From Pseudo-nitzschia pungens (taxonomy: Eukaryota > Bacillariophyta > Bacillariophyceae > Bacillariales > Bacillariaceae), in the NCBI GenBank assembly GCA_037355855.1, contig CM074766.1, forward strand, positions 1,612,001-1,676,000: 64,000 nucleotides of DNA, written 5' to 3'. Below are positions 54,201-63,363 of this stretch, one piece after another. Numbering within the stretch: position 1 is the stretch's first letter; every line of letters starts with the position of its first letter. The position numbers and the translations under genes were made by a program. The notes under the pieces were generated by a model. It was not told the DNA's origin. It saw nothing but the letters and a program-made list of their open reading frames with translations, and ran no database searches.

Positions 54201-54801
54201 CATCGTGCAAATGGGCACCTCCGGTTGATCGACTCCATGATGTTCGTATTTGAGTGAGTTCTTCCGGTGTGATTGGTTTGTGTTCCAGTGAGTTTTTTGG
54301 GGAAGCTTCCTTCGTTGCAGTATCGTTGTCATTTCCTGTCTTGATCGCCTTATCTTTTTGCTTCTTCTTCTTCTTTTTCTTTGGTTCTGCCGAGTCAATC
54401 TTTTGTGTTTCATTGTTGTTCTCCGGTTGTTTCGAAATCTTTCGTGATTTCTCTTGCGGAGATTCTTCGGTTACATCAGCAGGCCCTGCATCAGCAGGCC
54501 CTGTGATGACGAGTCGCTTGGAGGATCCGCTTCCTTCTACTCGATATTGACTCGCGTCCAAGACTTCAAGACCGAAAAACATACCACAATCTTCTCCGGG
54601 ATTCATTTCAAGATCTTGCTCGGCTTTTTTACTCAGTTTCGGATCATCGTAATGATTGGAGTCATACTGTTCATCGCTTTCGTTGTGATCCCCATGGTCA
54701 TCTGCCTCACTCTTCGAAGAGATACTGACAGATACAGGTTTCCATGAAGCAGAACCTGCTGAAGAGGTTGGTCTTGAACGCTTCCTCTTGTTTCTCCCCA
54801 T
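51203..54801 (-). CDS. DEAD-box RNA helicase, DDX24/MAK5 type; two apparent frame breaks
   Basis: A nucleolar ATP-dependent RNA helicase for large-subunit ribosome assembly. Five exons: 54801-53946, 53697-53543, 53318-52456, 52185-52015 and 51706-51203, GT-AG introns of 248, 224, 270 and 308 nt; about 848 residues. Motifs in order: Q motif [18 protein letters not shown], Ia TPTRELA (across a splice junction), Ib [49 protein letters not shown]. The long acidic insert after the DEAD box and the insert before YSAT are typical of the DDX24 group. Exon 3 needs two corrections, each one extra G in a GGG run: CTTGGGATTG (about 53114) and CCTGGGTTTAACC (about 52956). Its 863 nt then become 861, exactly in phase. 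The N-terminus is Lys-rich with [13 protein letters not shown], as expected of a nucleolar protein. Confidence 0.92.
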
Positions 54802-55496
54802 GATTTCTTTGTTTGGAATATTGTGAGCATGAGTCGGTAGGTTGCGGGAAACTCATAATCTGTGCTCTTGTGTGTGCAAAGCACGTTGCACTCTACAAGT
54901 AGCTCTGCTGTAATCTTACCAGCTTCTTTACGGCGCATACTTTCACTACCAGCACAACGTTCAACAAGATTTCCGATATCCTCATCGCCTAGAACCCTTC
55001 CTTGTTGGAGATGTTGATAGTGAATGGTTGAGCATCAAGCGTCCGTCCTTCGTTTTTCACATCAGATACACATACCGCCGATAGCGCTTTGGGCCGGTTC
55101 CCCTTAAATACGCTTAGGTGACGTGTCAGTGACATCACATCACGTTGTCAATTCCGAAAAGCACGTTTGAGACCGAAATTCTCTTGTGTTTCTTTTCACC
55201 TTCATCTTCCGAATTTTTCGTGCGGTCGGAAGACCCATCAGTGATAGATGAACTACCAGCCCTCCGAAAGAATTTCCAATGCTAGGAAGAAAGTGCATGC
55301 TTCCGGTCCATTGTTGTTCTGTAGTAAAGCAGCGCAAAAAGTGTGGGTCTTCCTCGCATGCTATTGATGATTGGCACATTTTCCCTGGCAGATAAACCTC
55401 CGATCTCAGTCTCAAACATTCCTACAATCTGTCATCACCATACCCAAACACACTCTCGTCGGCAGGAGAACAGTATCAGACCATTAACTGTGCACC
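54802..55496. other. Divergent intergenic region
   Basis: Upstream of DDX24 and of the LRR gene. Minus-strand frames here are short and show no recognisable sequence. No promoter element is clear. Confidence 0.4.
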
Positions 55497-56795
55497 ATGG
55501 TGTTGACATCATATTACGGCCCAAGCGTCTATTTGAGTGGGGATCGCACCTATCATGACTCTTGGTGGAACGAAGTATCTCTGATTGAGGAAGCCTTTGA
55601 ATCTGCAGATGACAAAACAGTCCTTTACTTCAAGAACTTAGATATGACAGAAAAAATGGCCGACCACATCATCGATCGTATTCTAGACCATCGCAAGAAG
55701 GAAAACTGGATTAAGCTAACTGTAATGGAATGTTTGGACAACGAAAACCTGGAGCGCATCGTCAATGCTGCTCTCTCGCAAATTCGTTGCATCTCATTGG
55801 CCGACACGAGTCTTATTGGCACGAATTTGATTCAATGCATATCCAATCAAATGAAAATATCCGACCTCGATCCGGCGATCCCTTCCGACAGGGTGCTAGA
55901 ACGACTGGAGTTGCGCGAGATCGACCTATCATTCGAGCAAGCTTGTGTTTTGAGCGAAGGAATTGCAACGACAAAGTCTCTTCGCGAGTTGTGTTTTGCT
56001 ACGGTCAGGTTTGATCAGAAGGGGTTCCGAAAATTGGCGTTGGGACTCCGCTCTAACAAGTCGATAGAACGTATTCAATTAGCCCGCTGTCAACTTCTTG
56101 ATAAGCAAGTGGCGATACTGGCAGAGGCATTGTGTAATCATCCGAGATTGACCGAGTTGGATCTCACTGGAAACTACTGCCGCAGTTTGGGACTTCAATC
56201 TTTGTCAAGACTTCTGACGAAGCAATATTGCCAATTGCGCGTCCTAAAATTGAATGATCAATACTACAATATGGTTTCTACAAATGGTCCGAAACAAACA
56301 ACACTCCGCGTGGAGGACCTACTCGATGGTTTGCAACGAAATACTACGCTGGAAGAGCTCCAGCTTTGCCGGAACGAACTTGCCGATGTTGATGCACTGC
56401 TGTCGATTATGTGGAAATGTCCGAAACTTACCACCCTTGACTTGTTGGGGAACCGAATTTCTCAACTCGCCTCACTAAGACGGTTTTGGTCGCAATCGCG
56501 ACCGAGCCGGCTTCAGAAACTGGAGCTGTCGTACAATCCTTTCCATTATAGTAGCGTAAAAAAGACACAGGAAGAAAATGCCAAGTGGCTCTGTCGGTTG
56601 CTGGAATCACATCCCGAGCTTCGTTATGCTGGAAAGAAATCCTACCTTGATACGTTTCTGGAAAAAGACCTGCCACCGGGCCAAGATCCAGCATTTCTTG
56701 GACCTAAATGGAACAGGAAGGCACCTGGTGGCAAACAACACAATGCCACTAGCTTTTTGGCCCTTCGTCTTGGAACGAGCGAACAAGCAGTTTGA
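55497..56795 (+). CDS. Leucine-rich-repeat protein, RNase-inhibitor-like
   Basis: A single-exon protein of 432 residues. Successive LRRs are spread from about residue 135 to 360: LERLELREIDLSFEQACVL, LRELCFATVRF, IERIQLARCQLLDKQVAILA, LTELDLTGNYCRSLGLQSLS, LRVLKLNDQYYN, LEELQLCRNELADVDALL, LTTLDLLGNRISQLASL, LQKLELSYNPF. The spacing of about 28 residues and LxxLxLxxN/C pattern are those of cytosolic RNase-inhibitor-type LRRs. No signal peptide or membrane segment. The C-terminus is basic (FLGPKWNRKAPGGKQ). Function cannot be inferred beyond protein binding. ATG at 55497 lies in good context (CACCATGG). Confidence 0.87.
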   Translation: MVLTSYYGPSVYLSGDRTYHDSWWNEVSLIEEAFESADDKTVLYFKNLDMTEKMADHIIDRILDHRKKENWIKLTVMECLDNENLERIVNAALSQIRCISLADTSLIGTNLIQCISNQMKISDLDPAIPSDRVLERLELREIDLSFEQACVLSEGIATTKSLRELCFATVRFDQKGFRKLALGLRSNKSIERIQLARCQLLDKQVAILAEALCNHPRLTELDLTGNYCRSLGLQSLSRLLTKQYCQLRVLKLNDQYYNMVSTNGPKQTTLRVEDLLDGLQRNTTLEELQLCRNELADVDALLSIMWKCPKLTTLDLLGNRISQLASLRRFWSQSRPSRLQKLELSYNPFHYSSVKKTQEENAKWLCRLLESHPELRYAGKKSYLDTFLEKDLPPGQDPAFLGPKWNRKAPGGKQHNATSFLALRLGTSEQAV

Positions 56796-57620
56796 GGGTT
56801 CTCGGCGAGCAAACGTTATCTTCCATTTGTTGCACGGTCCCGTAACGACATTGCGGGAAGAAAACGCCTCGGTATAACTATTCGGTCGATGGTACAGTTG
56901 TCGGGATTCTTCCCAGTTTTATGCGCCAGGCGGTTTGTATTTGTAATGTCACACCGCCCACTATTCTGTTTTGATGCGCTATCCCCTGTATATATAATCC
57001 AAACATGCTGCAATGCCCATGATGCGAGAATCGAATCAATCATGTTTTCGAAGCGAAGGATATTTGTGTCACATACAGTAAATCGTAATTAACGAGAAAA
57101 ACCACCGTAAAAAATTACAAGTCTAATGAATTCTGACAAGATATACTTGTGCTTGTTTTTCATCAGGAAAGTGCCAATGTTAGTCGTACTCTGACAAATG
57201 ATGCAAACGGATCCCAGCTGAAGTAGTCCGACAAGAAGTGGGATTCTGCGAGGATTCAGACGTTTGTTACACTTAGCAGCGGAGTTTCACACGAATAAGG
57301 GTACTCATTAGTTTAGAGTGAAGATAAGGTCGGCGCATGCCACTAACATAGCATCGACAGAGTATACGAAGTATGTAATACAGAAGGTTGTATTGTCGTA
57401 GTCGCACCATCGTTATCATTGTGAACGACCGAGAGAAAAGAGAAATCAGAAATCGAATAGGTAACGGTGGCAGCCACTTTTTCCGCAGTAGATTTCAGTA
57501 ACGTGCTCAATGTTTATTATTATCCCCACAATAGTGTTGTCAGTCAGTTCATTGGTCTGTGGAAGCGCTTACGTTTCTCCATAGTCTGTCAAATCAAGAT
57601 TTTCCATTTTAATAGTCTCT
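56796..57620. other. Convergent intergenic region
   Basis: Between the LRR gene and the FKBP gene. Frames here (56889-57092, 57467-57805) lack recognisable features. A TATATATAATCC stretch near 56990 and AT-rich sequence could be a 3' end. Nothing else is supported. Confidence 0.4.
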
Positions 57621-58408
57621 TTACTCGTCACCGATTAATTCAATCAATTCGGGTTCTTTTCCCGGAAGTCCGACGATCTCAACTTCAAAGACAACCTCGG
57701 CGTTGCCAGGAATTCGTGGCTTTCCTGCGGAAGCCGGTCGCCCCTTGGGTCCGAAAGCCAGTTCACCCTGTACGCAACAATGCGGAAGAAAACAACCGAG
57801 TGTGAGTGACAGTTTCGCAGATGTAAGCCGATTCTTCAATCAACAACGTCAATTCACTGAGGTCCTAACTTTGTAGAAAATCATGACCAAAGAGGCCCCG
57901 TCGACTGACACAAACTACCCTCAAATTTTTCACCAGTTCTCGTCGACAAACAATACAACTAAACTTTGCATCTGTGATTGCTTACGGGAATGGTGAGCTT
58001 CCAGCGATCCCCAAGGTTCATCAATGGCAGGGTTGATTCAACTCCCTTCAAAAGTCCTCCGCTTCCAAGTCGCGTGTAGTATGGCTCGGGAGTGTCGAAA
58101 ATGTCATCGATCTTTCGGCCATCTACGAAAGCCGCGAAGCGAATGGCGATAAGTTCCCCGATTTCGGGCTTGATACCCTTTCCATCCTTGATGACTTCGT
58201 ATGTGACACCAGACGGAAGTTTTTCCGCGGCAAAGGCAGGTTGTCCTCCAAGGAAGGAACCAGCAGCTGTGGCAACGCCACCCTGGACCAGAGTTTGTAG
58301 CATGGATTTGCGGGTGACCTCGAAGCCAGGCTTTGGAGCAGACCAGGCCTGTCCAGATTCGATGGCGCACAGGCCTAGAAGGATAGTAGCAATAGCAGAG
58401 GAACGCAT
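57621..58408 (-). CDS. FKBP-type peptidyl-prolyl isomerase, probably thylakoid lumen
   Basis: A protein-folding enzyme of 189 residues. Exons 58408-57986 and 57767-57621, 218-nt GT-AG intron, phase 0. The N-terminus is a multi-part leader: MRSSAIATILLGLCAIESGQAWSAP (signal peptide with an aromatic residue at the cleavage site), then RKSMLQTLVQGGVATAAGSF and GGQPAFAAEK, the hydrophobic segment with an AxA-type site of a lumen-targeting signal. The mature FKBP domain runs from GVTYEVIKDGKGIKPEIGE to the C-terminal IPGNAEVVFEVEIVGL. Active-site aromatics are partly replaced (IDDIFDTPEPYY), as in many lumenal FKBPs, so isomerase activity may be low. The domain is about 120 residues, a normal length. 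Confidence 0.88.
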
Positions 58409-59572
58409 GGTAATTAAGACGAAGTTATTCCGTGGAGTGGTTTGTTTTATGTCCTATGCATGCGTTTCATCGGCAACCTCGGATACACAGCAGCAGATTA
58501 TTCGATTCATTCGAGGCGAGCTGTTCTTGGCGAGCTGTTATTGACGACTGCTTTTGACACCTGTGCAAGGATCCCACGACACATCTAAACTCATCATCAT
58601 CCTCCAAACCTTTTCGGTTGATACGAGAAGTTCAAGCAAACGTCATCGCCCCCAAAATTTCAAAAGATGAAAACATGNNNNNNNNNNNNNNNNNNNNNNN
58701 NNNNNNNNNNNNNNNNNNNNNNNNNNNNNNNNNNNNNNNNNNNNNNNNNNNNNNNNNNNNNNNNNNNNNNNNNNNNNNNNNNNNNNNNNNNNNNNNNNNN
58801 NNNNNNNNNNNNNNNNNNNNNNNNNNNNNNNNNNNNNNNNNNNNNNNNNNNNNNNNNNNNNNNNNNNNNNNNNNNNNNNNNNNNNNNNNNNNNNNNNNNN
58901 NNNNNNNNNNNNNNNNNNNNNNNNNNNNNNNNNNNNNNNNNNNNNNNNNNNNNNNNNNNNNNNNNNNNNNNNNNNNNNNNNNNNNNNNNNNNNNNNNNNN
59001 NNNNNNNNNNNNNNNNNNNNNNNNNNNNNNNNNNNNNNNNNNNNNNNNNNNNNNNNNNNNNNNNNNNNNNNNNNNNNNNNNNNNNNNNNNNNNNNNNNNN
59101 NNNNNNNNNNNNNNNNNNNNNNNNNNNNNNNNNNNNNNNNNNNNNNNNNNNNNNNNNNNNNNNNNNNNNNNNNNNNNGTATCGGAGTGATTCCCCATTTT
59201 GTTTTCGTGAATCAAGAGATCCGTTTAACCGTGATTGAATGACCAATCAAAACAGAAAGAAACTAAAAACACGTCATTTTTTCCTTTCCCATACGGGTAT
59301 TCTCTTTCAGGTTAAAGGTAAAGGGCCTAACACATTCGAACCGATCATGATGATTCACAAAAAATTCTGGTCTTCTCTCTTTTTCTTTCTCGTTGGTTGT
59401 CACGTTGTCACTCTGTTTGTTGAAAAGATTCCAATTCTATCGGCAAATGACAGAGCCTTGACAATCCCAAAGGTTACAGGAAGATATTTCATAGACACAA
59501 CCGTGGTTAACGCACCTTCGTCACCCTCATTTTAATATAACGCAAAGACAATAAGATAAAACAGAGTCAACA
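58409..59572. other. Intergenic, includes scaffold gap
   Basis: Flanks of the FKBP and carrier genes and the 500-base run of N. Nothing can be said about the gap itself. The flanks contain no frame with recognised features; a 98-codon frame (59239-59535) has one hydrophobic stretch but no known relative. Confidence 0.4.
58678..59177. other. Assembly gap, 500 N
   Basis: Exactly 500 unknown bases. The round number suggests a scaffolding placeholder rather than a measured length. Frames reported across it are artefacts. Confidence 1.
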
Positions 59573-60598
59573 ATGTCGTTCGATGACTCCTGCGAACTCG
59601 ATCTGCGGCAGAACTGGTTGCAAACCCTGTCAGAGAGGAATTTAGATACAGGACCAAAATCCGAAAGATCGTCACACTCGACATTCAGTAGCAACCCGTT
59701 ACTGTATGAGCATCGACACACAGACCAATACTACTACGTTAAGTGCTTGGTCGGGGGTGGCCTGTCCTCGAGCCTCCGCTGGGCACTCACACCCTTGGAT
59801 TACATAAAGTGCAGCATGCAAGCCCATCCTGCGCGCTTTTCAAGCTTTTCGTCCGGGTTGGTTTCGGTTTACTCAAAACAAGGTGTGTCGGGTCTGTATT
59901 GTGGAGTTACCCCTACCATTCTGGCCTACTTTTCTCAGAGCGGTTGCAAATATGCTCTCTATGAGCTTCTGAAAGACCAATTTTCCCTGGTCCTCGGTCC
60001 CGAGCAAGCTACCAAACACAAAACTCTTGTGTACGCGGTGGCAGCTGGCACTGCCGAAGCCATTGCAGATGTTGCTATGTGTCCCTGGGAAATGCTGAAA
60101 GTCCAGGTTCAAACGGCGAAGTGCGAGAAATCCTTTCCCTCGAGTTTCGGTCCGGCTCTGCGGTCTATGATGGAGCATCGGCAAGCCCTCAATTTTCCTT
60201 TTGGATCGCTCGGTCCGTTGTGGTCCAGACAGGTGATCGGAACGATGGCTAATTTTGTGGCCTTTGAGCACACCGTGCAATGGATGTATGGAAGTTTCTT
60301 AGAGACGGACAAGCGCGATTGCAGTAAATCGACACAGTTGGCTGTCTCCTTTGCCTCCGGATTTTGCTCCGGTGTCTTTTCCGCGACTGTTTCCCATCCT
60401 GCGGATTCCATGCTTTCGTTGAGAGCGCGTTTTCCGGGAATGACCTACACGGAGATCGTCCATACCGTCGGATGGAACAAGCTAGCGACGCAAGGATTGC
60501 TTCCCAGAGCGGCACTGACGGGGACAATCATTGCCGGCCAGTGGTTTCTTTATGACACCTTCAAAACGATGCTTGGACTTGGGACAACTGGGGGATAA
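59573..60598 (+). CDS. Mitochondrial phosphate carrier (SLC25A3-like)
   Basis: Imports inorganic phosphate for ATP synthesis across the mitochondrial inner membrane. Single exon, 341 residues, close to the family length. Three repeats with carrier signatures: PLDYIKCSMQ (about 82), PWEMLKVQVQ (about 178) and SHPADSMLSL (about 275); the Ser-His-Pro-Ala-Asp in the third is diagnostic of phosphate carriers. Between the second and third, FGSLGPLWSRQVIGTMANFVAFEHTVQ matches the PLWxRQIPYTMMKFxxFE segment. The first 50 residues are hydrophilic without an obvious presequence. Assignment to phosphate is by motif; other carriers of the subgroup cannot be fully excluded. Confidence 0.92.
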   Translation: MSFDDSCELDLRQNWLQTLSERNLDTGPKSERSSHSTFSSNPLLYEHRHTDQYYYVKCLVGGGLSSSLRWALTPLDYIKCSMQAHPARFSSFSSGLVSVYSKQGVSGLYCGVTPTILAYFSQSGCKYALYELLKDQFSLVLGPEQATKHKTLVYAVAAGTAEAIADVAMCPWEMLKVQVQTAKCEKSFPSSFGPALRSMMEHRQALNFPFGSLGPLWSRQVIGTMANFVAFEHTVQWMYGSFLETDKRDCSKSTQLAVSFASGFCSGVFSATVSHPADSMLSLRARFPGMTYTEIVHTVGWNKLATQGLLPRAALTGTIIAGQWFLYDTFKTMLGLGTTGG

Positions 60599-61809
60599 TC
60601 TCGTCTGTGTGGCGAAAACCAACAGAAATGATTCCGGCGACGTAACGGCGATTTTTGTTGGATCGGTTGGCTACATTTACCAATGAACCAACACAGTTTG
60701 TTGTATTAATTCTGTCAAAATAATGTACGAATAGAAATTACTGACTGCCATGTCGTCTGAATTCATTTGAAGTAAAAATTTGATCTCTAGTTCTCGGTGG
60801 AATGATTCGCGAGAGACATAGAAATGTATCCTGGCATTGCTGTTGGTGGTACCGAGAGGGATGGTAATGGCTACAGCAAAACATTCGTAGTACTCTCAGA
60901 TCTCGCATTCAAAACTCTTCAAGATTGAATCGTTTGGAATGAGAATGAAAATAATATGCTGCCCATTTGTCAGTGAGCAAGAAACAGAGATTACTTCCTA
61001 TCCTCATTCATCAACCATTACTACTACACAGAAAATTAGTTACAAAGAGGGAAAAGGTTGACTGCACCGCCATGACGATATCATCATGGAGTAAAGTGCC
61101 TGAGTTATGGCAATCTATTTCAAAACTTCTCTCTCCATAAAAACTTTCTCTTTTTTCTAGAAAGTAGTAGTTCTACCTGTTCTCTTTTCAGGCAGTGAGT
61201 TGGTGATAAATCTCAGTTTCCTGGATGGAACCATGCTCTGCGGATGGTACGATGTTGATAATGGGGGCATCACACACGAGTAAGAAAGGTCTGAAAGATG
61301 ATGATTGATTCGTAAGGCTTACCGGTAAGATTACGGTACCGGTACGTGTTATCTCACTTCGTACAATTAAGTTGCGAAGCACTTCGTATTCCGTAATTTG
61401 TACGTACGAAGGAAAGACCCCTTTATTTTTCTAAAAAAAGTCCGTCGATCAGATCCAGATAGGACCTGGATAGGACTGACTCGTGCAATCGACAAATGGG
61501 ACTCACTCGTAACTCGTCAACCAATGGTACACAATGACCTCAGCAGGATACGGTGCGTATGTCATACTCGTAACGTCATCCTTCCTGTGTGATCGTTTTG
61601 TGGAAGAATTGGTTCTGATTGCAATGTTCCTGCGAAGTATTTTGCCGACGGAACACTTTTTTGAATCAAGCCAACCAGAACCCCCAAAAAATCAAGTGTA
61701 AAAGTTCAAACCGAACCGCACACAACAAGAAAACGAAGAAAGACAACAGGAGGACAACCCAGAAGAAGATAACCCACTCACATCGAAGCTACCGACCTGA
61801 ACAAGAAAC
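60599..61809. other. Intergenic between carrier and CDP-alcohol transferase genes
   Basis: 1.2 kb between two genes on the same strand. A motif cluster GGTAAGATTACGGTACCGGTACG lies at about 61325-61347. No supported gene. Confidence 0.4.
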
Positions 61810-63363
61810 ATGGTGATGGATGAAACGATTCGCAATTTGTTTGCCCTGATCGACTCGGTCGTGGAGCTCTATCTTGGGACCATCGTCAAGCCATTTTTGA
61901 AGCTTCACGAGACCTTCTATGCAGCACTGAACGAGACTTTGCGCAAGCTTCTGGATGATCACCGATCTGAAATCCCGGAATGGTTCACGGCTAACTGGAT
62001 CACTTATGCTCGAACTGTACTGGTTGTTCCCACTCTTTTGTTTCTGAGCTGGGGATACATTATCTTGCCAAGCTTTTTGGTCATTCTCGTTGACTTTGGG
62101 GATTTCTTGGATGGAGTTGTGGCAAGGTTCTGGGTTGACATCCGAAAGGAAATCGAAAAGAAACTTTCGGAGAAGGAGAAGGCACCGTCTCCTACCAATT
62201 CGGATGATGAGTCCTATGGTAAGTTGATCAATGAAACGCTGAACTGGGGTAGAGCAAGCTTTGGTTCTGGCATGTGGTCATTGATGCGCCGTGGTCGACA
62301 CGTGACCGACAGGAATAATTTTGACAGAGCGATCCGTCAATATTTTCCTGCTTCTGTCAAAATATGGAAACGTAGACTGACAAAGTTGCATTTCATCGTT
62401 TCTAAAATCAATTACGCCTGGTCATTTCTGCAATGGAAAAACAACGGGCATTCAAATAATCATTATTTGTCGAAAAACGACAACTTACGAATACAACACG
62501 ACTCAACAAAATACATCGAACAAGTAGAAGTGGTTACGACGGGATCCCCCCAGAACTTTTCCTCGTGGTTGGAACTCCACCGCAATAGCACATACGGAGG
62601 CTTTGTCGATGCCGTGTGCGACAAAGCATTTGTAGTACCCTGCTGGATCGCTTTGCTGAACGTTGTGCAACAGTCTAACTACGTTCGATGGCTTCAGTAT
62701 TCCATTCTCTTTTTTCTGATACTGGCCGAAGTAGCTAGCGGATGCATCAGATTCAGGGCCTACTTTACGTCAGTGGCTGTGCCCGCACCCAAGGTTGAGG
62801 GCTTTGATTTTTCGACGTCGGCGGTGAAGGCTGACCATGTCGGCAAGGCCAAGCAAACCTTCGAAATGGTTGGGACAGCGCTATTTATTCTGCCTTGGGC
62901 TCGATACTTGGGTCTAGCATTTTTGTTCCTTGCCGTTCCATTAGCATACGAGAGTGTCAGTCGCAAGATCACTAAGCGTGTTCTGTACGTCAATGCTGGT
63001 CCAAAATTGGATGCATTGGACCACAAGACCCTGAAATTCTGGATGCAGGCCAAGGCGATGGGATCAAAGCTGGTAGTTGGCTTTCCCACTGCTGAAACCG
63101 AAAACGACGACAGCATGAAAAAAGCGGGGATGGGAAAGATTTTCAACGCTCTGGCTTGTAGCTGTGTGGACGAGGCCGTGGCAGAGGCTCCCGAAAAACT
63201 GGATCTCATGTTTTTGGAAAAACAAAAAATCGACTACGTGATTTCAAAGGTTTCCCAGCCGCAGTTTGTCACGGACGAGGTTGTTAGTGCTGAGCGCTGC
63301 CTACAGATCGGGGAAGATGGAATTGTGCGATTGTTCAAATTGAAAGAAGCGAAAAAAGATTAA
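61810..63363 (+). CDS. CDP-alcohol phosphatidyltransferase-like membrane protein with split active-site signature
   Basis: An integral-membrane enzyme of phospholipid synthesis, transferring a phospho-alcohol between CDP-linked substrates. Read as one exon it has 517 residues. The family signature D-x2-D-G-x2-A-R-x8-G-x3-D-x3-D is present but in two parts: D98, D101, G102, A105, R106 (GDFLDGVVARFW) and G263, D267, D271 (YGGFVDAVCDK). In the family the spacing from AR to G is about 8 residues; here it is about 157. Hydrophobic segments flank each part (VLVVPTLLFLSWGYIILPSFLVI; LQYSILFFLILAEVASG; TALFILPWARYLGLAFLFLAVPLA). A perfect GTAAGT donor at 62219 and an AG acceptor at 62524 would remove 306 nt (102 codons) without frame change, so part of the insert may be an intron. 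The substrate is unknown. Confidence 0.82.
   Translation: MVMDETIRNLFALIDSVVELYLGTIVKPFLKLHETFYAALNETLRKLLDDHRSEIPEWFTANWITYARTVLVVPTLLFLSWGYIILPSFLVILVDFGDFLDGVVARFWVDIRKEIEKKLSEKEKAPSPTNSDDESYGKLINETLNWGRASFGSGMWSLMRRGRHVTDRNNFDRAIRQYFPASVKIWKRRLTKLHFIVSKINYAWSFLQWKNNGHSNNHYLSKNDNLRIQHDSTKYIEQVEVVTTGSPQNFSSWLELHRNSTYGGFVDAVCDKAFVVPCWIALLNVVQQSNYVRWLQYSILFFLILAEVASGCIRFRAYFTSVAVPAPKVEGFDFSTSAVKADHVGKAKQTFEMVGTALFILPWARYLGLAFLFLAVPLAYESVSRKITKRVLYVNAGPKLDALDHKTLKFWMQAKAMGSKLVVGFPTAETENDDSMKKAGMGKIFNALACSCVDEAVAEAPEKLDLMFLEKQKIDYVISKVSQPQFVTDEVVSAERCLQIGEDGIVRLFKLKEAKKD
62219..62524 (+). other. Possible stop-free intron (exitron-like) inside the CDP-alcohol transferase
   Basis: Begins GTAAGTTGATC and ends ATCGAACAAG. 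The length is 306 nt, divisible by three, with no in-frame stop, so both spliced and unspliced messages would be translatable. The donor is as strong as those used elsewhere in the window, and the length lies within the range of the other introns (95-308 nt). The encoded segment is basic and of no recognisable family. Another in-phase acceptor is at 62530. Confidence 0.45.

Noticed and set aside
58618..59246. Four open frames crossing the run of N
   Set aside because: Frames read through unknown bases are meaningless.
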